This document shows positions 54,539 through 64,000 of a stretch of 64,000 nt of DNA, piece by piece. The position numbers and the translations under genes were made by a program. Each line of letters opens with the position of its first letter. Position 1 is the stretch's first letter. The notes under the pieces were generated by a model. That model searched no databases. It had not been told where the DNA came from and saw only the letters and a program-made list of their open reading frames with translations. Source of the stretch: Mortierella sp. BCC40632. Lineage: Eukaryota; Mortierellomycota; Mortierellomycetes; Mortierellales; Mortierellaceae. The stretch is taken from contig WAEK01000015.1 in assembly GCA_011634665.1 (NCBI GenBank), forward strand, positions 852,501 to 916,500. Direction: 5' to 3'.

Positions 54539-57500
54539 TTACATGGTGGCCACCGTCTCCTCCAACGATGCAAAGCTACCAAAGTCCTCATCAAAATTCG
54601 TGTACGTTGGGACCGTGAACGAAAGCGCCGAGATCAAACTACCCGCATTCATACTCATCCAAGTAGAGGCCGAGGCCGACGTAGCTGCCACCGCTTCTGA
54701 AATGCGTTGCTGCTGTCGTTGCTCTTCCGTTTGAGACTCTGATCGGGCCGAATAGGCTGAAGAACACCGGGACGAAGGTGACGAGGTCGACATGCTCGTC
54801 AACAAGGCCGTGTGCAGTGCTGCCGTCGATCGCGCCGCTGCCATGGAGGATCCAAAGAAGGCGGGCGTATAGGGGGATGGGGACCGAGCTCCATGCGACG
54901 AAGACACGGAGGAAGATCCATAGTGTCGCATGCCTCCTCGACTCGCCATTCCACCAAACGAGGATGAGTTGCAGGAGCTCAACATCGAATCCAAACTCGA
55001 TGTCGACGTGTTCATTGCAGGATGCTTATGCTTGTTAAAGCTTGCGTGACGGCCTCCCTTCATCATACCCAGACCGTCGAGCGTGTCGTCCTCAGAGGAG
55101 GAGGCCGAGGCCGAGGAAGAGTCTTGATGGTGGAGATGGTCAAGTGTGTGTCTCCAGAGACTGTGGTGGCCTTTACTCCCCCTCCCATGATGGGCCTGGC
55201 CTTGGCTGGGGCCATTCCCGCCGTGGCCCTGTTGACTGGCACTGCTCTTGCGACGGCCCGACCCGGCCCTGCTCGACCCATTTCCACGTTTGTGCGAACC
55301 ATTCGTACTCTGCGATCCAAAGGGCCCACTACCCGTCTCGGTGGGTGATGAGGGGTTCGATTTGGATTGACTCCCAGTTTTGCTTGAGCGAGAACTCCCT
55401 TTTTTGTCTCCGCGAGAACTCCCCAATTCTCCACCGGCCACAGAAAATGCCCGGGTGGGCAACGGTGTCCTGTTGGGAGGTGGAGGAGCTTGTTTGTTAA
55501 AAGACAAGGACCGATGATTTCCTCCTGGCAAGAAGGGGGGTCTCTTGTCCTTGGGTGATGTTTGAGGAGAGGTTTTGGCGGGGGGTGGAGGCGCCAACCG
55601 AGGAACAAGGGGTGGAGCAGGAGCAGCAAGCACCCGACCGACCGAATCCATACTCTTGGAATTGCTAATCAAATAGTAACCCCAAGTGGCAGTCTGCTGA
55701 GGAAAACCTGGCATACCAGGCGATGAGATACTTGCAGAGGGACACCAAGGCCTTGGCTTGTTCCAGACGGGCTTTTCAGATTTGACCAGCATAAACTTTC
55801 GAACTACACTAGAGTCCATCGAGAGCGATGGCACCAGCTTGCCCCTCAGGATTCGCGTTGAAGAATTCCAAGGAGGCATCGTCGTTGACTTGCTTGGACC
55901 CGAGGTTGTGCTTCGACGCATTGCAGGAGTCGAGCCAGTGCTACTTGAGATCAATGTCTTTTCTTCAGAACCAATGTCTTCTTTCCGGATCTGGGCCCCA
56001 TTCACCTTTTCCTTCATGCGCGTGTGGTGGACTTGAAGACTGGTTCCGACCTTGTCCAGGGACAACCTGAGATTGGACCATCGGCCCTTGAGCAGGCGGT
56101 GACGCTCTACCATCTCTTGACTTGGGTATAAGGGTGACCGTTCTGGACCCACAGCCGCCGATTGCTCGGACACGGAAGAGGGCGACGGTGGGGCTGCTTC
56201 TGTTGTAGGAGAGGCTGGGACAGCAGCACCCGCAGCCCGGGCCTGGAATTCACCATCTTGGACCCAAAACATGTTTTCGATCGCAGGGGCAACCGTGGTC
56301 TGCTTCTCTTCAAGCTCCTGCAGCGTCGACCAAAGCGTTTCCATATCAATCGGCTCTGTATTTACGGAGCGGCTCTTTTCGTTCACGGATGTGGACGTGG
56401 ATGTGGAATTGGCAGTGGGTACTGGAGCAACAGCTACGGAATCCTCAGCAGAGTCAGTCACTGGGGTTGTAGTGTCTGTGACCGTGGGGGTGGAGAGGGT
56501 TTGCTCCGCATGGTCTAGGCTTTCAAGGAGGTTGGCACAGAGTTTGTAAAAGATCTCGACGGGTTCCAGCATGGTCTCAATCTGGAGGGCCATCTTTTCC
56601 ACTCGAGTTCGCCACCTGTCACACTCCTCAAGGTCATGCCAAAGCTGATCCTTTCGAGACCGAAGGCTGTTCCAATCGCCTAGCAACCCACGGTAGAGGG
56701 TCGCCATGTGCTGCTTCTTGTCCGAAATTGAATAAGGCTCGCGGTCAATAACCTTGCTGTTCTTGGACCGGGACTTGATCAGGGCCTTGGGAGTCTTGGG
56801 GGACCGAGTGCATTCGGGGAATGACTTTTGAAGAGTGCCGATTTGGAGGCCCAACAGTCCTATCCGGGACTCGAGCTCAAGCATGTCATTACTGTCCACG
56901 GCCAGAGGACGGGGGCTATTGCTGCTATGACTACTGCTCTCAGGTACAGGCGTGCCTGGTGTGGGCGACTGTGCCTGTTCCAGCTGACTCGTGCGCTTTT
57001 TGTCTTGTTCGATGGCATCGACACAGCGGTCCAAGATCCCGATGGCTTGGCGGGTCTGTTCCCAAATACTTTCGACGGATTGGATACCATCTCGGAGACG
57101 TTGGTGTTCACGCACGGACCCCGTCAACTCACCAATAATACACCTTAGACGGGACCATTGTTCCAGAATCGTTTCAATTTCGGTGCTGAGGTGTTGATAT
57201 TGCCCTGAGGCCACAGCATCGGAGAGAGGTGTGGTCGAGTTTGAGGTTCGCTCCGTGATACATTCTTCGAGCTGCAACAGGATTTCGATACTAGATTCGA
57301 TGGTGGGTTCGTACTGTCCAAATCCTGACACAACATCCTGAATCTCCTCCTGAAGGTCGTCGTCCTCATTTTCCTCTTCCTTATTTGTCGATTCTGCTGC
57401 TGTCGTCGTTGTTGTTGTTGTTTCTGTTGTTGTTTGAGCGGCGGTGGTGTTCGCGGTTGTTGTTTGATTCTTGGCATTTCCACCTGTGGCCCCGTTGCGT

Positions 57501-57733
57501 TGTTTTTGGCGTTGTAGTTGTTGTGAATCCGCGATGGTTTGGACAAGTGTCAAGGCAGCTTTGATCCAAGTGAGTAGCTGTGAAGATCCTGTCTGATGTC
57601 TTTCTTTCAACAAGTCGATCGGCATTTCTGTCTTAAAGACAAGTGTGTGGTATAGGGTCTTGTAGGGCAGAGGTATCCGTTCCAGCTCTGTCACCTCGGA
57701 CAGGCCATCGAGTCGACTCGCCGTGGCTGCCAT
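54539..57733 (-). CDS. Kar9-like cytoskeletal protein
   Basis: A single frame of 1064 residues. The N-terminal 600 residues are mostly helical with spectrin-like spacing: LERIPLPYKTLYHTLVFK, SQLLTWIKAALTLVQTIA, SVESIWEQTRQAIGILDRCV, ATLYRGLLGDWNSLRSRKDQ, LEPVEIFYKLCANLLESL and RLLKGRWSNLRLSL. They are broken by Thr/Gln-rich linkers. The middle has the short conserved segment ENMFWVQDGEF. The C-terminal 400 residues are disordered, with Pro-rich runs (APPLVPRLAPPPP) and Ser/Gly/His-rich sequence. The pattern fits the fungal karyogamy/Kar9 family, which links microtubule plus ends (via EB1/Bim1) to cortical actomyosin for spindle and nuclear positioning. No clear SxIP motif was found by eye. 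The family call is moderate. Coding status is secure. Confidence 0.7.
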   Translation of the reverse strand: MAATASRLDGLSEVTELERIPLPYKTLYHTLVFKTEMPIDLLKERHQTGSSQLLTWIKAALTLVQTIADSQQLQRQKQRNGATGGNAKNQTTTANTTAAQTTTETTTTTTTAAESTNKEEENEDDDLQEEIQDVVSGFGQYEPTIESSIEILLQLEECITERTSNSTTPLSDAVASGQYQHLSTEIETILEQWSRLRCIIGELTGSVREHQRLRDGIQSVESIWEQTRQAIGILDRCVDAIEQDKKRTSQLEQAQSPTPGTPVPESSSHSSNSPRPLAVDSNDMLELESRIGLLGLQIGTLQKSFPECTRSPKTPKALIKSRSKNSKVIDREPYSISDKKQHMATLYRGLLGDWNSLRSRKDQLWHDLEECDRWRTRVEKMALQIETMLEPVEIFYKLCANLLESLDHAEQTLSTPTVTDTTTPVTDSAEDSVAVAPVPTANSTSTSTSVNEKSRSVNTEPIDMETLWSTLQELEEKQTTVAPAIENMFWVQDGEFQARAAGAAVPASPTTEAAPPSPSSVSEQSAAVGPERSPLYPSQEMVERHRLLKGRWSNLRLSLDKVGTSLQVHHTRMKEKVNGAQIRKEDIGSEEKTLISSSTGSTPAMRRSTTSGPSKSTTMPPWNSSTRILRGKLVPSLSMDSSVVRKFMLVKSEKPVWNKPRPWCPSASISSPGMPGFPQQTATWGYYLISNSKSMDSVGRVLAAPAPPLVPRLAPPPPAKTSPQTSPKDKRPPFLPGGNHRSLSFNKQAPPPPNRTPLPTRAFSVAGGELGSSRGDKKGSSRSSKTGSQSKSNPSSPTETGSGPFGSQSTNGSHKRGNGSSRAGSGRRKSSASQQGHGGNGPSQGQAHHGRGSKGHHSLWRHTLDHLHHQDSSSASASSSEDDTLDGLGMMKGGRHASFNKHKHPAMNTSTSSLDSMLSSCNSSSFGGMASRGGMRHYGSSSVSSSHGARSPSPYTPAFFGSSMAAARSTAALHTALLTSMSTSSPSSRCSSAYSARSESQTEEQRQQQRISEAVAATSASASTWMSMNAGSLISALSFTVPTYTNFDEDFGSFASLEETVATM

Positions 57734-59626
57734 TGCGGAGCTAATTCTGGTGAGAAGGATGGTGGGGAGTTCCCCGTCGGAAGGTGGGTCACTCGAATGA
57801 GGAGAGGTGGGTAGGGGATTCTGAGATGGGCCGAAAGAAGTGGAGAGAAAAAGAGAAGAGAGGAAGAGAAAAGAATTGGGCGGAGAGTATCGGGTATTGA
57901 TGCGTTGCTGTCAAAACCAAATTGCTGGAGCTGCCGGTGAACACGAGCCTGACTGGCTAGAGTGGTTTAGACGGTTGGGTGTTGGACAATGAGTAGGTAG
58001 CGCGTCGAGTCGCTGCGAATGTTCTTTGCTTCGGCCGAAGAGACTATCAATCCTAGAGAGATGACGGTATTGAAGAGCATCCAAAGGAGAAGGAGAAGGA
58101 GGAGGAATGCAGAGCAGAGTGAACAGGTAAGTGTGCTGAGCAGAGAGAGAGAGAGAAAGTGAGGATGGTAATCGGTGTTGCCGGCGTTTGCAAGGATGAG
58201 CGAAGCGAGCGTATGTGAGTGTGAGGGAGAGAGAGAAAGAAGAGAGAGAGAAAGAGCAAGGAGCCGAACCCAAAGAAAGAGAGGGAGAGAAAGAGAAAAG
58301 AGGCGGAGACACTGACGACAGCCAAGGCTAAAAAGGACATCGGCACATGGCAAAAAAAGAGGGAGACAAGAGACGAGGAGAAAACAAAAAGCAGCAAAAA
58401 CGCGGCAAATTGCCCGGAGAGAGAGAGAGCGCGCGCGGACGGGCATGAGGGACATGTCCTGTATGGATGGTGATGCGAGCAGCTGGAGCCATAGGCACAC
58501 AGAGATGTTTAAAAAAAAAATAAAAAGAGAGAGAGAGAGCAAAGGAAGGAGTCGAAACGGAGCTGCTCTCTCGCAGCCACGGCCCTGCAAGGCCTCTTTC
58601 TCTCTCATGCTCAGTCACTGCTGGGGCATGATAATAATAAATGCAATTAAGCCAAAAGCCGATTAGGGTCGATCACAACGAGCCAGCATGGGGACTCCAG
58701 GAGAGAGGAGTTGTTTTTGTGCGATATGTGTGCCTGGCTCCGGGCTGATACTAGAACGCGGGCCCCAGTAATAATAGCACGACATATGTACACACCTTCA
58801 TACAGGCACTCGCATACACACTTGCCCACTCACACCCGCCGCACACCCCCGCGACGCATGTACGTTCAAGGGAGCCATCGAGGATTTTTTTTTTTATCCC
58901 CGCGGCCCCAACAGGAGACGGATTACAAAGGGTACGGCAAGAGCTTTTTTCGTCCTGCGTACATTCCATCTCCCTCTCTTTCTCTATCTCTTTCTTTCTC
59001 CTTGGCTTTTGTAGTTTAATACATTACACCAATGTATAAAAAGCGATTACAGAGATTGTGTCCCCTCTCCCCCCACTGGGTCAGGACATTCAACAGAGAA
59101 GGAAAAGAAAAGGCATTGACAAAAAACCGGAGGAGACAGAAGAATGAAAAAAGAAAAAAAAATGTCCAGAAACTGCAACCGGTCAAACATGGCCAGGGCA
59201 CTATAGACATGAGGACAAGAAGACGGGGGTGGAGAGGAAAGAGGAAAGAGGAGGAAGAAGAAAGAAGAGAAACCTCACGTCTTTGACGTCAGCTCCCCTT
59301 GCCTAGGTTTTCTTTTTCTTTGTACTTTTGCACCCCTTCTCTTCCTTTCGTCGTCGTCGTCGTCGTCGTCCCCCTCCTCCTTTCTCTCGGGTGTACCGCC
59401 CTCCTTTCCCGCCATGCAAGACCGTCAACCCCTATGGAGGCTTGCTCTAGAACGACGCGTATCGCAGCAATTCCTCATCGATCTGCGCGCTTTTGGATGG
59501 TCCCAAAAGGAGGAAAAAAAAAAAAAAAAAGGGCGCAATGGCAGTAATGCGAACAACAAATATGGAGACTGCTGTGGACTGCAGGAGACGAGAAGCGGAG
59601 GATTGGGCAAGACAAACGATGTGAAA

Positions 59627-59630
<4 letters not shown>

Positions 59631-59688
<58 letters not shown>
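59631..59688. repeat. (GA)n microsatellite
   Basis: About 58 nt of perfect GA repeat, continuing into a GAAA-rich tract up to about 59745. Confidence 0.95.
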
Positions 59689-59692
<4 letters not shown>

Positions 59693-60531
59693 CTGAAAGA
59701 GAAAAAGAGAAAGAAAGAAAGAAGAAAGAAAGAAAAAAAAAAAAAAGGCGAGGGAGGACTGCCGCCTGCATGTTATTCCCCAGTTGCCTTTTTTTTTTTT
59801 TTTTTCTGTTCTGCAGACCCATCTAACCATGGGGAATAAAGGAGGTTGGGGTGTTGGATTCGTGGACGAAAGCGAGGAGGTATGATGCAGCCTACCCGAC
59901 GCATTGCTGATTTCGCGACAGCTTAAAAAGGGTCGGGTTAAAAGGTCAAGAAGGCCAAGGTCCAGGTCAAAAGGCCTGACTAGACCCAATGCCTAACCCA
60001 ACCCAACCCCTCTCTCTCTCTCTCTCTTTTCTGGGTGCAGACAGGATCGGTCAAGTCAGGCTTAGCCAAGGTCAGGTCTCAGGTCCCAATCACCATGGGT
60101 CCAACTCAGTCAGTCGCTCAGTCACCCAGTCACTCAGTCAGTCACTCACTCGCTCCTGACTTCAGAGAGAGAGTGAGAGAGAGAATGACAAGGTCATTAG
60201 CCAACCCGCACAGCAAAAAAAAAGGACTCTTTGCCCAATGGCGAAAGGAGATTCAATCCCGCTTGGCGGATGCTGTCTGTGCGGGAGAAGAAAAAAAAAA
60301 GAGGGGTCGGTGGGATGGGATGAAATGAGATGGGGGGTAGGTTGGTGGAAAAGAGGAAGAAGAGGAGTGGATCCAGTGAAAGAGTCGGTGGTGTTGTAGT
60401 CCAAGGACGTGTGTTACTGTCTCCTGGAACCAACTGCTTGCCGAACGGTCTTTTTTCCAGTCCAGATATATAAAAAAAAAGGCACCAGAACCCAAGGGTC
60501 ATTATGCTAACGCCCCAAATAGAATCAATGC

Positions 60532-60570
60532 TCTCCATCCATCCATCCATCTATCCATCTATCCATCCAT
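60532..60570. repeat. (ATCC)n tetranucleotide repeat
   Basis: About nine CCAT/CTAT tetranucleotide units in tandem, intergenic. Confidence 0.9.
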
Positions 60571-61279
60571 CGAGTCGAATGTGTACACACTCACCAGAGA
60601 CTACCCCAGTGTTTTGGGGAGGAGGGATTCAGTTGTTGGGTGAAAGAGTAGGTGAGTAAGAGTTAAAAAAAAAAAAATAGTCGGATCAATGGGCGTTCAG
60701 GTGGTCGGGACAAGAGGCTGGGAATCGGGAAGAGCGTGCAGGAAAGAGAGACAAGGCATGGGGTGTGGAATGGTTGGTCGGAGCTGCGGATTGGAAAATG
60801 AAATGAAATGAATTGGACGAATGGATGGATGGGAATGGGATGGGATGGGACGGAAGTGAAGAAGGGTATAGGGGGGGTGGAAGGTCGAATTGAAGAGAGG
60901 GGTGTGTCGAGTGATTCGGTCGACTGAGGAGGAGAAGGGCGACGACGACGACGACGACGGAGGAAAGGGGTGGAACAGCCAGCAGGAGGACGCGACCGGG
61001 AAGAAGAGAGAGAGAGAGAGAGAGAGAGAGTGTGTGTGTGTGTGTGTAAGAGAGTGCGAGAGAGGATGTTGCAAAGAGTGAGAGAAGCAAGAAAAAGAAA
61101 AGAGAATAGCAAAGTTGGATGGAAGGATGGAAGGAATGACACTCGAGCTCGGTCTTTTTTCCTCTGTTATTCGGCTCTTTCACTCACTCACTCTCTCACT
61201 CTCTCTCACTCTCTCTCTTTCCATCTCTCTTGCTCGCTCACTCAATCTCTTGCTTTCCTTCTATCCTCTCTGCACACAC

Positions 61280-61281
<2 letters not shown>

Positions 61282-61336
<55 letters not shown>
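61282..61336. repeat. (GA)n microsatellite
   Basis: About 54 nt of GA dinucleotides with one AAA interruption, intergenic. It is preceded by a CT-rich stretch (61178-61250), which gives the area strong strand asymmetry that switches sign. Confidence 0.9.
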
Positions 61337-61339
<3 letters not shown>

Positions 61340-63166
61340 AGGAACAAAAGAAAAAGAGAACATTCAATCCTTACAGAGGCTATGAGCTCTCTCGAGAGTA
61401 GTCGTCCAGAAAAATGATTATGGCGAGGATGGACTCGGATCGGACGTGCGTTTGGTGTGGGTGCAGGGTCGAGAGGATGGAGTAAGAAAGAAAGGAAAGT
61501 GTGAAAGAAAGAAAGAGAATGTTTGGATCCATGAGGTCTGTCGAACAAAGACCTCGAGGCGGATCCAAAAGCTGGATGACTGGACTGGCTCTCCCATATG
61601 ACAGTTGGCATGTGTGCTGCGTTGGTGCACGCCCGCTGCTGTTGCCTTCCTTCCGTCCACACACTCACGCGTGTCCGCGCACCGTCCTTCTCCGCCTGTC
61701 CAAGCGGACCTTCCCTGGGCGGCGGGCCTTTGGGCTAAAAGGGCTCTGCTGTCTATCACAATGCTTGGCTTACCAATTGAGAATGGCCGAGGCTGGTCGG
61801 GATGCTGGGGTGCAGGTGTAAGGAATGGGGATGTGGAGGAGGATAGAGAAAAACAGAAAGAGAGAGAGAGAGAGAGAGAGCAGGCGATGATAGAGGGCTG
61901 AAGAGGGGTATGTGGGAGGACGTGGTCGGCGGGGAAGAGAAGGCGATGACGAAAATGAAGAGAGCTAGAGAGTGTGTGTGGGAGTTAGAGAGTGAGAAAG
62001 AGAGTGAGAGAGTGTTGAGAAAGAAAGAAGATAAAGGGAGACAGAGACGGGCCGCGGGCCGCGGAGTGGTTTAATCGCATGTGCCACATGTTGCATTGCT
62101 CGCCTTGGTCGGGCCCCACATAGATCCTTCTTCCTTCTGAGCGGCCATTTCACTCCACTCCCATTGTCCACTCCCTTGCCCCCTGGTCTCTCTTTCTCTT
62201 GTCTTTGCTCTCTCCCCCACTCATCTCCACTTTCCCCTTCTTTGCCCTGTCAGACACAACAGCGGGGTACGCTCTTCCAATGCTACTTCTGGACATGGAA
62301 ATGATTCCGGTCCGTGGCCTCATGGTCCGATGCGGTCTCTGGACCCAAGCCCTATTCTATTTCCATCCGGACAGGAACAGGGCCTTCAATTTTGTCTGCT
62401 CAGGTCTCTCTCTTTCATTGACTCTGTTCAGCTCTCGCCTTTTTCGCGACGATCGACCCTTGCCTAACAAAGCCCAGCTGTTCTCAAACAAGGCAAAGGA
62501 CACATGCCTTGCGCATGTCCACTAACCCAACAACGTACCTACTTTTGTTCTTTTACTCTTATGAAGGGGAGAGAAAGAGAGATAGATAGATAGAGAGAGG
62601 TAGAGAGAGGTAGAGAGAGGGAAATGGGCCACTTGGGCTCCTCTCTTTGGTTTCCATGTTCTGGCTATTGACCCATTTCCCGACGACGTCTCCGTCTCTT
62701 GAATACCGCAAGTCAACCCATTTCACCGTCGTTCCACAACATTAACACAAGTGCATAAACCGGTGTTTTTCCCTAGTTCCCAAGTACAGCTAAACACAGG
62801 GGATCGTCCTCGACTCAGCACGCATTCTCTTTTCTTTTGACGTGGTTGAACCACCTCCTCCAGGGAGAACCATGCGGGTAACCTGTGTGCATTGTGTAGC
62901 ACTCGTCCTCCTCTCTTTCTCCCTCGTAAGCCCTCAAATGCATCCCGCCTAGACACGCTCTCCTCTCCCTTTTGGCCCAACATCTTCCCCCTTCCCTTCC
63001 TCCCCTTTCTGTCCATTCAACAGCGTGCTTCCGCATGTCACTCGCGCGCGCGCTCTCGCTCTCTCTTCTGGTAAGGTACATTTTCCCATTTCTTACCAGC
63101 AGACGGGATCTAATCTTTTTGGTCCGCTACTCTCAGTTGTTTAAAGGACCCGCTCTCTCTCTAGTT

Positions 63167-63172
<6 letters not shown>

Positions 63173-63204
<32 letters not shown>
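63173..63204. repeat. (CT)n microsatellite
   Basis: About 32 nt of CT dinucleotides, intergenic. Confidence 0.9.
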
Positions 63205-63206
<2 letters not shown>

Positions 63207-64000
63207 ATCATCCCACCCTGTAGCCACAACGTACTTCTCTCAGAACCAAAGCAAGTAGCCAGTCGCGAGCCTTGAACCATGTGTTGTTGGACATGCATGT
63301 CAAGGTTCCGTAGAGAAAGAGGACTGTTCTGTTCTGTTACGAAATGTCTCGGGAAACTCTTTCGGTGCTTGCTGAGCGGGCCTATTGGTAACCCGGAAGT
63401 CTATTTTAACTGGCCTTTTAGCTCTTTCAATCTTTCTTTCTCCTCTCTTCTCTCTCTCTCTATTCTCCAGACACTCTTTCCCATCTACGCTTATTTTGAC
63501 TACTTATCCAGCGCCATCACCATCCCTCTCCAATTGCCAACATGGATGCACGCGTGAATGTGTGTGTGTGTGTGTGTGTATGTGTATCTGTATGTCTTGT
63601 GTATGCGAATGACGAAGAAGGATTGGTTCTGGAGGAAGCCAAAGTGGACAGGAGATGCATGATCAAAAAAAAAAAAAAAAAAAAAAAACGCGTACCTGCT
63701 CTGCTTCCCAACAGGGTTGCGTGCCGTCCCCCTACCAGCCACGCCTATCTTCCCCAAAATCTCTCTCCTCTTCCTCCGCCCCTCGGGCCCAGCCAATTTG
63801 CCCAGCGGCTTTTTCTTTTTCTTTTTTGCTTGTCAAAGAGGAAAGAGGTCATTGTTTAGGTGGCAAAGAGAGGGAAAGTGTTATGTGTGTATGACGACAA
63901 TGAACAAACGGGTCCTTTTTTTTTCTTCGATCGGACCTAATTTTCTGGACGCATGAATGAACGTGATTATGAATACCTCCACCAGCGCACACAAAGCCAA

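Larger units (their letters stand above)
57734..64000. other. 6.3-kb stretch with no supported gene
   Basis: The first 750 bases upstream of the Kar9-like start are purine-rich on the plus strand (its pyrimidine-rich leader and promoter). Beyond that the sequence is a patchwork of microsatellites: GA at 59631-59688, 61009-61030 and 61282-61336, TCCA at 60532-60570, CGA at 60941-60960, CT at 63173-63204 and A at 63665-63688. It also has CAGTCACT units at about 60105-60160. A plus-strand frame at 62199-62525 has one protein-like part (LPMLLLDMEMIPVRGLMV) but no supporting exons. A gene may begin beyond the right edge. Confidence 0.5.

Noticed and set aside
59447..59989. 180-codon minus-strand frame rich in Leu/Ser/Phe
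   Set aside because: Generated by the GA microsatellite and A/T homopolymers. No independent evidence.
60105..60160. CAGTCACT tandem units as a CRISPR-like array
   Set aside because: Units are too short and contiguous, without spacers. This is a simple repeat in a fungal genome.
62199..62525. 108-codon plus-strand frame with a short protein-like part
   Set aside because: Only about 45 residues look like ordinary protein. No splice partners or domain were found, so it was not listed as a gene.

Overview
The window looks like nuclear DNA of an early-diverging filamentous fungus, most likely Mortierellaceae-like (Mucoromycota). That placement is inference. It rests on short GT-AG introns (mostly about 45-300 nt, several per gene), fungal-type proteins (an RCK2/Srk1-like kinase, a Kar9-like protein, an acyl-CoA oxidase without a C-terminal peroxisomal signal, a JIP5/WDR55 protein), very abundant homopolymers and GA/CT microsatellites, and polyadenylation by AATAAA. 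No bacterial-type operons, CRISPR arrays, rRNA genes or intact transposons were seen.

Layout from left to right. 0.75-2.8 kb (-): CDKN3/KAP-like dual-specificity phosphatase. It is divergent from a 3.7-5.6 kb (+) JIP5/WDR55 ribosome-biogenesis WD40 protein. 6.1-6.9 kb (+): TXNDC17-like thioredoxin. 8.4-9.5 kb (-): proline/glutamine-rich four-helix membrane protein. 9.5-13.7 kb: mostly unresolved, with one candidate coding exon cluster and one small multi-exon gene on the minus strand. 13.7-14.5 kb (-): spliceosomal SmF, sharing a 0.3 kb divergent promoter with TFIID subunit TAF8 (+, 14.9-17.2 kb). 17.8-22.3 kb (-): MAPK-activated-type CAMK kinase. A 3.9 kb gap rich in GA/CT repeats separates it from a 26.2-28.8 kb (+) acyl-CoA oxidase. 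28.9-38.0 kb differs in texture (fewer GA/CT tracts, several decayed coding scraps). It carries a secreted amidohydrolase (+), a secreted cysteine-rich protein (-) and a decayed copy of the latter. 38.0-39.0 kb (+): beta-hydroxyacid dehydrogenase, convergent with a FAD-monooxygenase-like protein (-, 39.4-42.1 kb) that has unusual cofactor motifs and an 11-nt micro-exon. 45.4-48.9 kb (-): Myb/SANT-type regulator. 52.3-54.1 kb (+): RS-rich nuclear protein, convergent with a Kar9-like protein (-, 54.5-57.7 kb). 57.7-64 kb: no gene supported.

Exon boundaries were worked out by hand from splice signals and phase. For the well-recognised genes every exon junction keeps frame, and the totals are divisible by three. 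The genes do not form a pathway cluster. They are mainly housekeeping (splicing, transcription, ribosome biogenesis, signalling, beta-oxidation) with one accessory-looking segment. A clearly new system was not found. The best leads are the monooxygenase with lost FAD motifs, the secreted cysteine-rich gene with its decayed duplicate, the small unresolved gene at 12.3-13.1 kb, and the consistent pyrimidine-rich leader upstream of many start codons.
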